DNA of 21,101 bases. Source: DASQFQ01 sp038327685 (lineage in GTDB: Bacteria; Actinomycetota; Thermoleophilia; Solirubrobacterales; Solirubrobacteraceae). Shown one piece after another: positions 7,182 through 13,699 of this stretch (position 1 is its first letter; the number at the start of each line of letters is the position of its first letter). The position numbers and the translations under genes are program-made. The DNA lies in assembly GCA_038327685.1 (NCBI GenBank), contig JBBQLH010000073.1, positions 1 to 21,101 on the forward strand. Reading direction: 5' to 3'. A model generated the notes under the pieces. It was not told the origin of the DNA. It saw nothing but the letters and a program-made list of their open reading frames with translations, and made no database searches.

Positions 7182-8920
7182 TGGCCGAGCGGATCCTGGA
7201 GGGGCTCCCGGCGGCGCCGGGCCTGGCGGTCGGTCGCGCCCGCCTCGCTCACGCCCGCGTCGAGTCGCGCGAGCGCGTCCCGGAGCCGCGGCGGCCGCTC
7301 GAGGTGCAGCGCGCGCGCGCGGCGCTCTCCGCGGCCGGTGCCGAGCTCGAGGCGCTCGCCACCCGGCTCGACGCCGGCGGTCGTGGCGACGAGGCCGAGA
7401 TCGTCCGCACCGGTGTGCTGATGGCCGAGGATCCGGGCCTGATCGCCGACGTCGAGCACGGCCTGCTCGACGGCCTCCCGGCCGCCGCTGGGCTCGAGGC
7501 TGCCTGCGCACGCCACGCCGACGCGATCGCGACGCTCGGCGACCCGATGCTCGCCGCGCGCGCCGACGACGTCCGCTCGCTGGGCCGCCGCGCGATCCGC
7601 CTGGCCGAGCCTGCCGCTGCCGGCGACAAGCCGGCGCCCGGCGTCGACACCGTGCTCGTGGCGGACGAGCTCGGGCCGGCGGACGTCGCCGAGCTCGGCT
7701 CCGACGTCGTGGCGATCGCGCTCGCCGCGGGCGGTCCGACCGCCCACGCGGCGGTCGTCGCACGCGGGCTCGGGCTCCCGATGGCGGTCGGGCTCGGGCC
7801 CGAGCTCCTGACCGCGCCCGCGAACGTGCCGGTCGTCGTCGACGGCGGATCGGGCGTGACCGTCCTCGATCCCGCCGCCGCGCTGGTCGAGACCGCCGCC
7901 GCCGCGCAGCGCGGGCGGCGCGCCGAGCACGAGCAGGCGCTGCTCGACCGCGACCTCCCCGCGGTGACCCGCGACGGTCATCGCGTGCGCGTGCTCGTCA
8001 ACGCCGCGACGCGCGCCGAGCTCGACGCCGGCCTCGCCGCCGGGGCCGAGGGCGTCGGCCTGATGCGCACCGAGCTCGCCTTCCTGAGCGCCGCGCAATG
8101 GCCGCAGGAGGCCGACCACCGCGCCGCGATGGCGCCGGTGCTGAGCGCCCTCGGCGGGCGCACCGCGACCGTGCGGATGTTCGACTTCGGCGCTGACAAG
8201 ACGCCGCCGTTCCTCGCCGGCACGCGCGAGCGCGGGCTCGAGCTGCTGCTCGCCCACCCCGACGCGCTCGACGCCCAGCTGCGCGCGACGCTCGACCTCG
8301 GGCGCGACTGTGACCTGCGGATCCTGCTGCCGATGGTCGAGTCGGCCGAGCAGGTCCGCGCGGTCCAGGCCGCGGTCGCGCGGGCGCTCGCGGCGGTGCC
8401 GGGCGCGCTCGCCCCGGCGCTCGGAGCGATGATCGAGACGCCGGCGGCGGTCGCCGCCGCGGCTCAGATCGCCGCCGAAGCGGACTTCCTCAGCATCGGC
8501 ACGAACGACCTCGCGCACGCCGTCCTCGGTAGCGACCGCTTCGGCGGCGGCGGCGCGGCCGCGGCGCACGACCCCCGCGTGCTGGCCGTCATGGCGGCGA
8601 CGGCACGCGCGGCCGCCGGCGCGCGCGTGCTCCTCGAGGTCTGTGGCGAGGCCGCGTCGGAGCCGGCCTCGGTGCCGCTGCTCGTGGGCATCGGCGCCGA
8701 CGAGTTGAGCGTGGGCGCGGCGCGCGTCGGCGCGGTGCGCGGTTGGATCCGCTCGCTGCGCCGCGACGAGGCGGCTGGCGCCGCCGCCGCGGCGCTGCGC
8801 GCGACCTCCGCGGCGGACGCTGCGGCGCTGGGGGAGGAGCTTCTACTGGAGGGTCGCGACGCAGCCGGCGAGCGCGTCGAGCGCAACGGGCGCGTCCTCG
8901 CCGTCGGCCCGGAGGCGTAG
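7181..8920 (+). CDS. ptsI: Phosphoenolpyruvate-protein phosphotransferase, PTS Enzyme I
   Basis: Enzyme I takes phosphate from PEP onto a His and passes it to HPr. At 579 residues it is full length. Family marks are the phospho-His loop GGPTAHAAVVARGLGLP (H189), then the PEP-binding barrel with GVGLMRTELAFL, FDFGADKTPPFL, GAMIETPAAV, FLSIGTNDLAHAVLGSDR and the catalytic Cys in EVCGEAASEP. ATG 7181 overlaps the dhaL stop. In enteric bacteria the Dha system has an EI-like domain fused within DhaM; here the whole EI is free-standing and belongs to the dha operon, so it may serve only this pathway. The last 26 codons overlap the 3' end of the HPr gene on the other strand; the final 20 or so residues look like a nonconserved tail. 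No sugar-specific EII gene is in the window. Confidence 0.95.
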   Translation: MAERILEGLPAAPGLAVGRARLAHARVESRERVPEPRRPLEVQRARAALSAAGAELEALATRLDAGGRGDEAEIVRTGVLMAEDPGLIADVEHGLLDGLPAAAGLEAACARHADAIATLGDPMLAARADDVRSLGRRAIRLAEPAAAGDKPAPGVDTVLVADELGPADVAELGSDVVAIALAAGGPTAHAAVVARGLGLPMAVGLGPELLTAPANVPVVVDGGSGVTVLDPAAALVETAAAAQRGRRAEHEQALLDRDLPAVTRDGHRVRVLVNAATRAELDAGLAAGAEGVGLMRTELAFLSAAQWPQEADHRAAMAPVLSALGGRTATVRMFDFGADKTPPFLAGTRERGLELLLAHPDALDAQLRATLDLGRDCDLRILLPMVESAEQVRAVQAAVARALAAVPGALAPALGAMIETPAAVAAAAQIAAEADFLSIGTNDLAHAVLGSDRFGGGGAAAAHDPRVLAVMAATARAAAGARVLLEVCGEAASEPASVPLLVGIGADELSVGAARVGAVRGWIRSLRRDEAAGAAAAALRATSAADAAALGEELLLEGRDAAGERVERNGRVLAVGPEA

Positions 8921-9112
8921 CGCGCTGCCGCCCTTGGCGCCGAGCGAGAGCACCGCGAGCAGGCTCTTGGCGTTTGCCTCGCGGTCGCCGGCAGCGACCG
9001 CGATGCTCGCCTCGAAGGTCATCGCCGTGCGCACGAACTGCGCGGCCGGCCGAGCGTGGAGATCGACGCCGTCGGGGAGCGAGACGAGCCGCTCAGAGCT
9101 TGGGGATGGCAC
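8843..9112 (-). CDS. ptsH: Phosphocarrier protein HPr
   Basis: HPr relays phosphate from Enzyme I to the EIIA-type protein, here DhaM. The 89-residue protein has the active-site LHARPAAQFV with H19, and NAKSLLAVLSLGAKGG with Ser50 at the place of the regulatory Ser of Gram-positive HPr. The start is GTG (complement of 9110-9112), inside the last codons of dhaM, so the two - strand genes overlap by 20 bases and should be co-translated. The 3' end runs 78 bases under the 3' end of ptsI, and this part encodes the conserved last helix of HPr (VALDALAGCVATL), so the overlap is real and not a misplaced stop. The HPr kinase target Ser is kept, but whether the host has the kinase is unknown. Confidence 0.92.
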   Translation of the reverse strand: MPSPSSERLVSLPDGVDLHARPAAQFVRTAMTFEASIAVAAGDREANAKSLLAVLSLGAKGGSALRLRADGEDAPVALDALAGCVATLQ

Positions 9113-9479
9113 GGGCCTCCTCCGCGGCGGACGCGACCTCGTCCAGCGGCCGCCCGGCCGACGAGACGACCGCGGCCGCGACCGCGCCCTCGACCAGCGG
9201 GGCGTCGACGAGCCGCACGGAGCCGTTGGAAGCGCGGTCTTCGAGCACGTGGCGGGCGGTCAGGATCGCGCTGCCGAGGTCGCCGAGGATGATGACCCCG
9301 TCGCCCTGCTCGGCGGCCGCGATGGCCGCCTCCACGCGCGTGCCGTCGGTGCCGAGGCCGCCATCCGGCGCACCGCCGGCGGCCTCGATGCGAACCTCTT
9401 CGCCGGCCATCTGCAAGGCGAGCGCGACGGTGCCGGCGGCGATGTCTGCGCTATGGGAGACGATGACGATTCCGACCAC
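9093..9479 (-). CDS. dhaM: DhaM, PTS-dependent dihydroxyacetone kinase phosphotransferase subunit (EIIA domain only)
   Basis: DhaM carries phosphate from HPr to the ADP bound in DhaL. The 128-residue protein is the EIIA-mannose-like domain alone: VGIVIVSHSADIA with the phospho-His H9, GGLGTDGTRVEAA, GDGVIILGDLGSAILTA and APLVEGAVAA. In E. coli the protein also contains HPr and EI-like domains; here those are the separate neighbours ptsH and ptsI. The start is GTG (complement of 9477-9479), and its predicted promoter places the start of transcription at or very near this codon, so the mRNA may be leaderless. It heads a two-gene dhaM-ptsH unit, divergent from iclR with only 34 bases between the start codons. 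Confidence 0.94.
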   Translation of the reverse strand: MVGIVIVSHSADIAAGTVALALQMAGEEVRIEAAGGAPDGGLGTDGTRVEAAIAAAEQGDGVIILGDLGSAILTARHVLEDRASNGSVRLVDAPLVEGAVAAAVVSSAGRPLDEVASAAEEARAIPKL

Positions 9480-9485
9480 CTGGCT

Positions 9486-9514
9486 ATTCTAAAGTATCGA
9501 AGCCGATTCGACAA
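9486..9514 (-). promoter_or_regulatory. Probable promoter of dhaM-ptsH
   Basis: Read on the - strand, TTGTCG (complement of 9509-9514) and TAGAAT (complement of 9486-9491) form -35 and -10 boxes with a 17-base spacer. The expected start of transcription is within a base or two of the dhaM GTG. The -35 box lies inside the operator palindrome 9506-9522, so a bound regulator would directly exclude RNA polymerase. Confidence 0.6.
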
Positions 9515-9522
9515 TGCCGAAT
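9506..9522. promoter_or_regulatory. Operator palindrome, probable IclR-regulator site 2
   Basis: ATTCGACAATGCCGAAT is an 8-1-8 palindrome with one mismatch. It matches site 1 (4638-4656) at 15 of 17 positions in the core, and both are followed by GCAA. It overlaps the -35 box of dhaM and the ATG of iclR itself, which suggests combined control of dhaM-ptsH and autoregulation. Confidence 0.7.
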
Positions 9523-10317
9523 GCAAATGATCTAACCGCCCGTCGCCGGCGAGGCACGATCCAGTCCGTCGATCGCGCGGCGCGGATCCTCAAGGCGCTC
9601 GCCTCCGGGCCGCGGCGCCTCGGCGTCTCGCAGCTCGCCGACCAGCTCGGCATGACGCGCCCGACCGTCCACGGCCTGCTGCAGACCCTGCAAGCGCACG
9701 GCTTCGTCGAGCAGGACCGCGACTCGGACAAGTATCAGCTCGGGGCGGGCCTGCTGCATCTGGGCAACTCCTACCTCGACCACAACGAGCTGCGGGCGCG
9801 CTCGCTCGTGCACGCGGAGCGCCTCGCGGCGACCACGCAGGCCGCGGTGCGCGTCGGCGTCCTGCACGGCGCGGCCGTCGTCGTCGTCCACCATGTGTTC
9901 CGGCCCGACGCCGTCTTCCAGGTGCTCGAGGTCGGCGCGCAGCTGCCCGCGCACGCGTCGGCGCTCGGCAAGGCGATGCTCGCCTACGCGGAGCCGGCGG
10001 TGCTCGACGACCTGATGGCGGAGCCGCTCGAGAAGCTCACGCACCGCACGCTGACCGCGACCGCACTGCGCCGGGAGCTCAAGGCCGTCCGCGACGGCGG
10101 CCTCGCGCGCGAGCGCGACGAGGCGGTCCTCGGCGAGTCCAGCGTCGCGGCCGCGATCCACGACAGCGCCGGCCACGCGGTGGGGGCGATCGGCGTCGTC
10201 GGCGACACCGAGCGGATCCTGCCCCGAGGCCCCGCGCGCGGGCTCGGCCCGGCCGTGGCCGAGGCCGCCCGCAGCGTCTCGCGGGAGCTTGGCGCCGGGC
10301 GCTGGACCGGCGGCTGA
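9514..10317 (+). CDS. IclR-family transcriptional regulator, probable regulator of the Dha module
   Basis: IclR-family proteins are dimeric or tetrameric regulators with an N-terminal winged helix-turn-helix and a C-terminal small-molecule domain. In this 267-residue protein TIQSVDRAARILKAL (15-29) opens the winged helix, the helix-turn-helix is about 37-58 (LGVSQLADQLGMTRPTVHGLL, described by its ends Leu37 and Leu56), and the effector domain follows from about residue 85, with PAHASALGKAMLA and ARERDEAVLGESSVAAAI. The start ATG 9514 lies inside operator site 2 and has no Shine-Dalgarno, so a leaderless mRNA or a slightly different start is possible. Neighbours suggest that the ligand is dihydroxyacetone, glycerol or a phosphorylated product. 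murC begins eight bases after its stop, so murC is probably on the same transcript. Confidence 0.93.
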   Translation: MPNANDLTARRRRGTIQSVDRAARILKALASGPRRLGVSQLADQLGMTRPTVHGLLQTLQAHGFVEQDRDSDKYQLGAGLLHLGNSYLDHNELRARSLVHAERLAATTQAAVRVGVLHGAAVVVVHHVFRPDAVFQVLEVGAQLPAHASALGKAMLAYAEPAVLDDLMAEPLEKLTHRTLTATALRRELKAVRDGGLARERDEAVLGESSVAAAIHDSAGHAVGAIGVVGDTERILPRGPARGLGPAVAEAARSVSRELGAGRWTGG

Positions 10318-10325
10318 ACCGCGCC

Positions 10326-11657
10326 ATGGACTTGGCATGGTCAGGCCGGCGCCTGCACTTCGTGGGGATCGGCGGCGCGGGCATGAGCGGCCTCGCGCTG
10401 GTCGCCCGCGAGCTCGGGGCCGAAGTCACCGGCTCGGACCGCTCGGGCGGATCATCCTACGCCGCGCACCTGCGCGCGGCCGGGATCGAGCCGATCGAGG
10501 GCCACGACGCCGCCAATATGCCCGAGGGCGCGGAGGTCGTCTACTCCAGCGCGATCCCGCCCGAGAACCCCGAGCGCGCCGCCGCGGCGACCGAGCTGCA
10601 CCGCGCCGACCTGCTCGGCGAGCTCACCCGCCTGCGCCCGACGATCGCCGTCTCCGGCACGCACGGCAAGACGACGACCTCGAGCATGCTCGTCCACGCG
10701 CTGCGCGGCGCGGGAGCGGACCCGGGCTACCTGGTCGGCGGTGAGGTGCGCTCGACGGGCTCGAACGCGGGCTGGGGCACGGGCGAGTGGCTGGTGGTCG
10801 AGGCGGACGAGTCCGACCGTTCGCTGCTCAAGCTCGACCGCCGCGTCGCGGTGCTCACCAACGCCGAGCTTGACCACCACGCGACCTACTCCTCGCAGCG
10901 CGACGTCGAGGCGACGTTCCGCGCCTTCCTCGCGCCCGCCGAGCACGCGGTCATCTGGAACCGCCCGGCGCTGCTGGCGCTCGCGGACGACGGCTCGCGG
11001 CTCTGGCCCTTCGACGCCGCGCCCGAGCTCACGGCGGGCGGCTCGCGCTTCGTGCTCGACGGGGTCGAGGTGGCGCTGAGCGTCCCGGGCGCCCACAACG
11101 CGCTCAACGCCGCCGCCGCGCTGACCGCCTGCCGCGCGATCGGCGCCGACGTCGCGGCCGCCGCCGCCGCCCTGCGCGACTTCTCGGGCGCCGGTCGGCG
11201 CTTCGAGCGAATCGGGACGACGCCGGGCGGCGCGCTCGTGGTCGACGACTACGCCCACCACCCGACCGAGGTGCGGGCCACGCTGGAGGCCGCGCGCACG
11301 CTTGCGCCGCGCCGGCTGATCGCCGTCTTCCAACCGCACCTCTACTCCCGCACCCGCCACCACGCGTGTGAGTTCGGCGCCGCGCTCGCGCTCGCCGACC
11401 TGCCGGTGGTGACCGAGATCTATCCGGCGCGCGAGCACGCCGAGGACTACCCGGGCGTCTCGGGCCGGCTCGTCGCCGAGGCGGCCGCCGACGCCGCCGG
11501 CGGGCGGCGCGTGGCGTGGCTGCCGGACTTCGACTCGGCGGAGCGCTTCCTGCGCGGGGAGCTGCGGGAGGGCGACCTGCTGCTGACGCTCGGTGCGGGC
11601 GACATCGACGCGCTCGGCAGGAGGCTGGCCGGTCCGGGTCGAACCCCCGGAGGGTGA
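10326..11657 (+). CDS. murC: UDP-N-acetylmuramate--L-alanine ligase MurC
   Basis: MurC is the cytoplasmic ATP-dependent ligase that starts the stem peptide by adding L-Ala to UDP-MurNAc. At 443 residues it is of normal length. It has the N-terminal FVGIGGAGMSGLA (12-24), SSAIPPENPE, the ATP loop GTHGKTTTSSML (111-122), EADESDRSLL, NAELDHHATY, the central-domain PGAHNALNAAAA and the C-terminal DDYAHHPTEVRATL and VFQPHLYSRT. ATG 10326 is eight bases after the iclR stop and has only a weak Shine-Dalgarno. Its GTGA end overlaps the ftsQ start. No murB follows, unlike in many dcw clusters. The dcw gene order is thus resumed here after the Dha module. Confidence 0.96.
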   Translation: MDLAWSGRRLHFVGIGGAGMSGLALVARELGAEVTGSDRSGGSSYAAHLRAAGIEPIEGHDAANMPEGAEVVYSSAIPPENPERAAAATELHRADLLGELTRLRPTIAVSGTHGKTTTSSMLVHALRGAGADPGYLVGGEVRSTGSNAGWGTGEWLVVEADESDRSLLKLDRRVAVLTNAELDHHATYSSQRDVEATFRAFLAPAEHAVIWNRPALLALADDGSRLWPFDAAPELTAGGSRFVLDGVEVALSVPGAHNALNAAAALTACRAIGADVAAAAAALRDFSGAGRRFERIGTTPGGALVVDDYAHHPTEVRATLEAARTLAPRRLIAVFQPHLYSRTRHHACEFGAALALADLPVVTEIYPAREHAEDYPGVSGRLVAEAAADAAGGRRVAWLPDFDSAERFLRGELREGDLLLTLGAGDIDALGRRLAGPGRTPGG

Positions 11658-12418
11658 AGCGGATCCTTGCCGGAGTGCTCGTCGCCGCGTGCGCGCTGGT
11701 CGGAGGCTGGCTGTGGGTGCGCGACTCCTCGCTCTTGGCGGTCGACGACGTCTTCATCACCGGCGCCGACTCCAGCGAGGGGCCCCAGATCCGCAGCGCG
11801 CTGCGCACCGCGGCGCTCGACATGACCACGCTGCACGTGCGTGAGGACGCGCTGCGCTCCGCCGTCTCCCAATACCCGTCGATCAAGGGCCTCGACGTCA
11901 GGACCGACCTTCCGCACAAGCTCTTCGTCCACGTGCGCGAGCGCGCTCCGGTCGTCGCGATCCAGAGCGGCGGCTCGACGTTGGCGGCCTCGAGCGACGG
12001 GCTCGTACTGCGCGGGGTGCGCGCCCGCGGCCTGCCGACGCTGAGTGTGCGCTCGACGCCCGCCGGCGACCGCGTGACCGACCGGCGGACGCTCGCCGCG
12101 CTCGGCGTGGCGGCCGGCGCACCGCCCGAACTGCGCGCCCGACTCGTGCGCCTGTGGTCGGGCCCGCGCGGCCTCACCCTCGACGTGCGCAACGGCCCGG
12201 ACCTCGTCTTCGGCTCCGGCGCGGACGCCGCCCGCAAGTGGACCGCGGCGGTCCGCGTGCTCGCCGATCCGAGCTCCGCAGGCGCCACCTATCTCGACCT
12301 GCGGGTGCCCGAACGGGTCGCCGCGGGAGGCCTCGGACCGGTCGAACAGGAGCCTACGGATCCGGTCCCAGCAGACCCTCAAGCTCCGGCTGAGACTGGG
12401 GCCACTCTCAACCCGTAG
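11654..12418 (+). CDS. ftsQ: Cell division protein FtsQ (DivIB family)
   Basis: FtsQ is a bitopic divisome protein that links early and late division proteins, in a complex with FtsB and FtsL. The 254-residue protein begins with a short cytoplasmic piece, then one membrane segment (ILAGVLVAACALVGGWLWV, about 4-22), then the POTRA-type domain beginning LLAVDDVFITGADSSEG and continuing through LHVREDALRSAVSQYPSIKGLDVRTD (described by its ends) to HVRERAPVVAI. The C-terminus is a Pro/Glu/Ala-rich tail. GTG 11654 overlaps the murC stop; the GGAGG at 11649-11653 touches the start codon and is too close to work well, so a GTG about seven codons later or coupling to murC is possible. No ftsA follows; ftsZ is next, as in other Actinomycetota. 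Confidence 0.92.
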   Translation: MKRILAGVLVAACALVGGWLWVRDSSLLAVDDVFITGADSSEGPQIRSALRTAALDMTTLHVREDALRSAVSQYPSIKGLDVRTDLPHKLFVHVRERAPVVAIQSGGSTLAASSDGLVLRGVRARGLPTLSVRSTPAGDRVTDRRTLAALGVAAGAPPELRARLVRLWSGPRGLTLDVRNGPDLVFGSGADAARKWTAAVRVLADPSSAGATYLDLRVPERVAAGGLGPVEQEPTDPVPADPQAPAETGATLNP

Positions 12419-12465
12419 TAGAGACTTAGGCGGTTTGCAAGACAGCTTGCCGTCCTACCATCGTG

Positions 12466-12495
12466 TTGACAGAAACGCCGAAACGCCCGTAACGT
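12466..12495 (+). promoter_or_regulatory. Promoter of ftsZ
   Basis: A perfect -35 TTGACA (12466-12471) and TAACGT (12490-12495) are spaced by 18 bases, with transcription expected to begin near 12502. The spacer holds two tandem copies of GAAACGCC (12472-12479 and 12480-12487), which may bind a regulator. ftsZ thus has its own promoter apart from murC-ftsQ. Confidence 0.7.
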
Positions 12496-12512
12496 GCGAA
12501 AATCCGAACCAC

Positions 12513-12536
12513 GTCGAGCGAGGGGAAACGCTCGAC
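12513..12536 (+). promoter_or_regulatory. Stem-loop in the ftsZ leader
   Basis: GTCGAGCG (12513-12520) and CGCTCGAC (12529-12536) are perfect 8-base arms around the loop AGGGGAAA. The hairpin would start about ten bases into the mRNA and end 28 bases before the ftsZ ATG. It could stabilise the mRNA or bind a factor; there is no T-run, so it is not a terminator. Confidence 0.6.
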
Positions 12537-12564
12537 TCCTACTAGAGGTCCGGACAGGAACTTC

Positions 12565-13647
12565 ATGGAAGCTGGCAGCTATCTCGCAGTCATAAAGGTC
12601 GTCGGTGTCGGCGGCGGTGGGACCAATGCGGTCAACCGCATGATCGACGCTGGGCTCTCCGGGGTGGAGTTCATCGCGTGCAACACGGACGCCCAGGCGC
12701 TCCAGATGACCGATGCGGACATCAAGCTCAACATCGGCTCGGGTCTGACGAAGGGCCTCGGCGCCGGCGCCAACCCGCAGGTCGGGCAGGGCGCGGCGGC
12801 CGAGTCACGCGACGAGATCAAGGAGGCGCTGAAGGGCGCCGACATGGTCTTCGTCACCGCGGGCGAGGGCGGCGGGACCGGCACGGGCGCCGCGCCGGTG
12901 ATCGCCGAGATCGCCAAGAACGAGATCGGAGCGCTCACCGTCGGCGTGGTCACGCGCCCGTTCGAGTTCGAGGGTTCCCAGCGCCAGCGCCAGGCCCAGG
13001 AGGGCATCGACCGCCTGCGCGAGATGGTCGACACGCTGATCGTGATCCCGAACGAGAAGCTGCTCTCGATCGTCGAGCGCCGCACGAGCATCCTCGACGC
13101 CTTCCGCGAGGCCGACAACGTCCTGCGCCAGGGCGTCCAGGGCATCACCGACCTGATCACGATCCCCGGCCTGATCAACCTCGACTTCGCCGACGTGCGG
13201 GCGATCATGGCCGACGCGGGCTCCGCGCTGATGGGCATCGGCTCCTCCACGGGCGAGAACCGCGCGTCGGAGGCGGCGAAGACCGCGATCTCCTCGCCAC
13301 TGCTCGAGGAGTCCGTCGAGGGCGCGACCGGGATCCTGCTCAACATCACCGGCGGCAAGGACCTGGGGCTGTTCGAGGTCAACGAGGCGGCCGAGCTGAT
13401 CCATTCCGCCGCCGACGCGAACTCGAACATCATCTTCGGCGCCGTCATCGACGAGGAGCTCGGCGACGAGATCCGCGTCACCGTCATCGCCACCGGCTTC
13501 GACCGCGGGCGCCGCAGCAGCGGCGGCTACACGACGACTCGCGAGGGGCGCCGGACACCCGACCGCGGGCCGCGCATCGACGATCGCCAGCGGTCGTCGC
13601 TCGAGATCTCCGACGACGAGATCGACATCCCGCCGTTCTTGCGCTGA
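12565..13647 (+). CDS. ftsZ: Cell division protein FtsZ
   Basis: FtsZ is the tubulin-like GTPase that forms the cytokinetic ring. The 360-residue protein has KVVGVGGGGTNAVNRMI (11-27), the GTP-binding signature GGGTGTG at 102-108, and the T7 synergy-loop region INLDFADVRAIM (204-215) with the catalytic Asp residues. The globular part ends near residue 315. A short linker of about 35 residues, rich in Arg, Ser and Thr, follows, and then the C-terminal anchoring peptide SLEISDDEIDIPPFLR. With no ftsA in the cluster, that peptide probably binds SepF, as is known for actinobacteria. ATG 12565 is preceded by an AGGA at 12556-12559. The gene has its own promoter and structured leader. Confidence 0.97.
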   Translation: MEAGSYLAVIKVVGVGGGGTNAVNRMIDAGLSGVEFIACNTDAQALQMTDADIKLNIGSGLTKGLGAGANPQVGQGAAAESRDEIKEALKGADMVFVTAGEGGGTGTGAAPVIAEIAKNEIGALTVGVVTRPFEFEGSQRQRQAQEGIDRLREMVDTLIVIPNEKLLSIVERRTSILDAFREADNVLRQGVQGITDLITIPGLINLDFADVRAIMADAGSALMGIGSSTGENRASEAAKTAISSPLLEESVEGATGILLNITGGKDLGLFEVNEAAELIHSAADANSNIIFGAVIDEELGDEIRVTVIATGFDRGRRSSGGYTTTREGRRTPDRGPRIDDRQRSSLEISDDEIDIPPFLR

Positions 13648-13699
13648 AAGCCCGCTGCAGATCTAAGGCACCGTCGTCCGCGCGCCGATAGAGGGCGGT

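Noticed and set aside
12437..12450. GCAAG-ACAG-CTTGC hairpin as terminator of ftsQ
   Set aside because: A 5-base stem with no following T-run is too weak to call.
12419..12564. A small or degraded ftsA between ftsQ and ftsZ
   Set aside because: The 146-base gap is accounted for by the ftsZ promoter and leader; lack of ftsA is normal in Actinomycetota.
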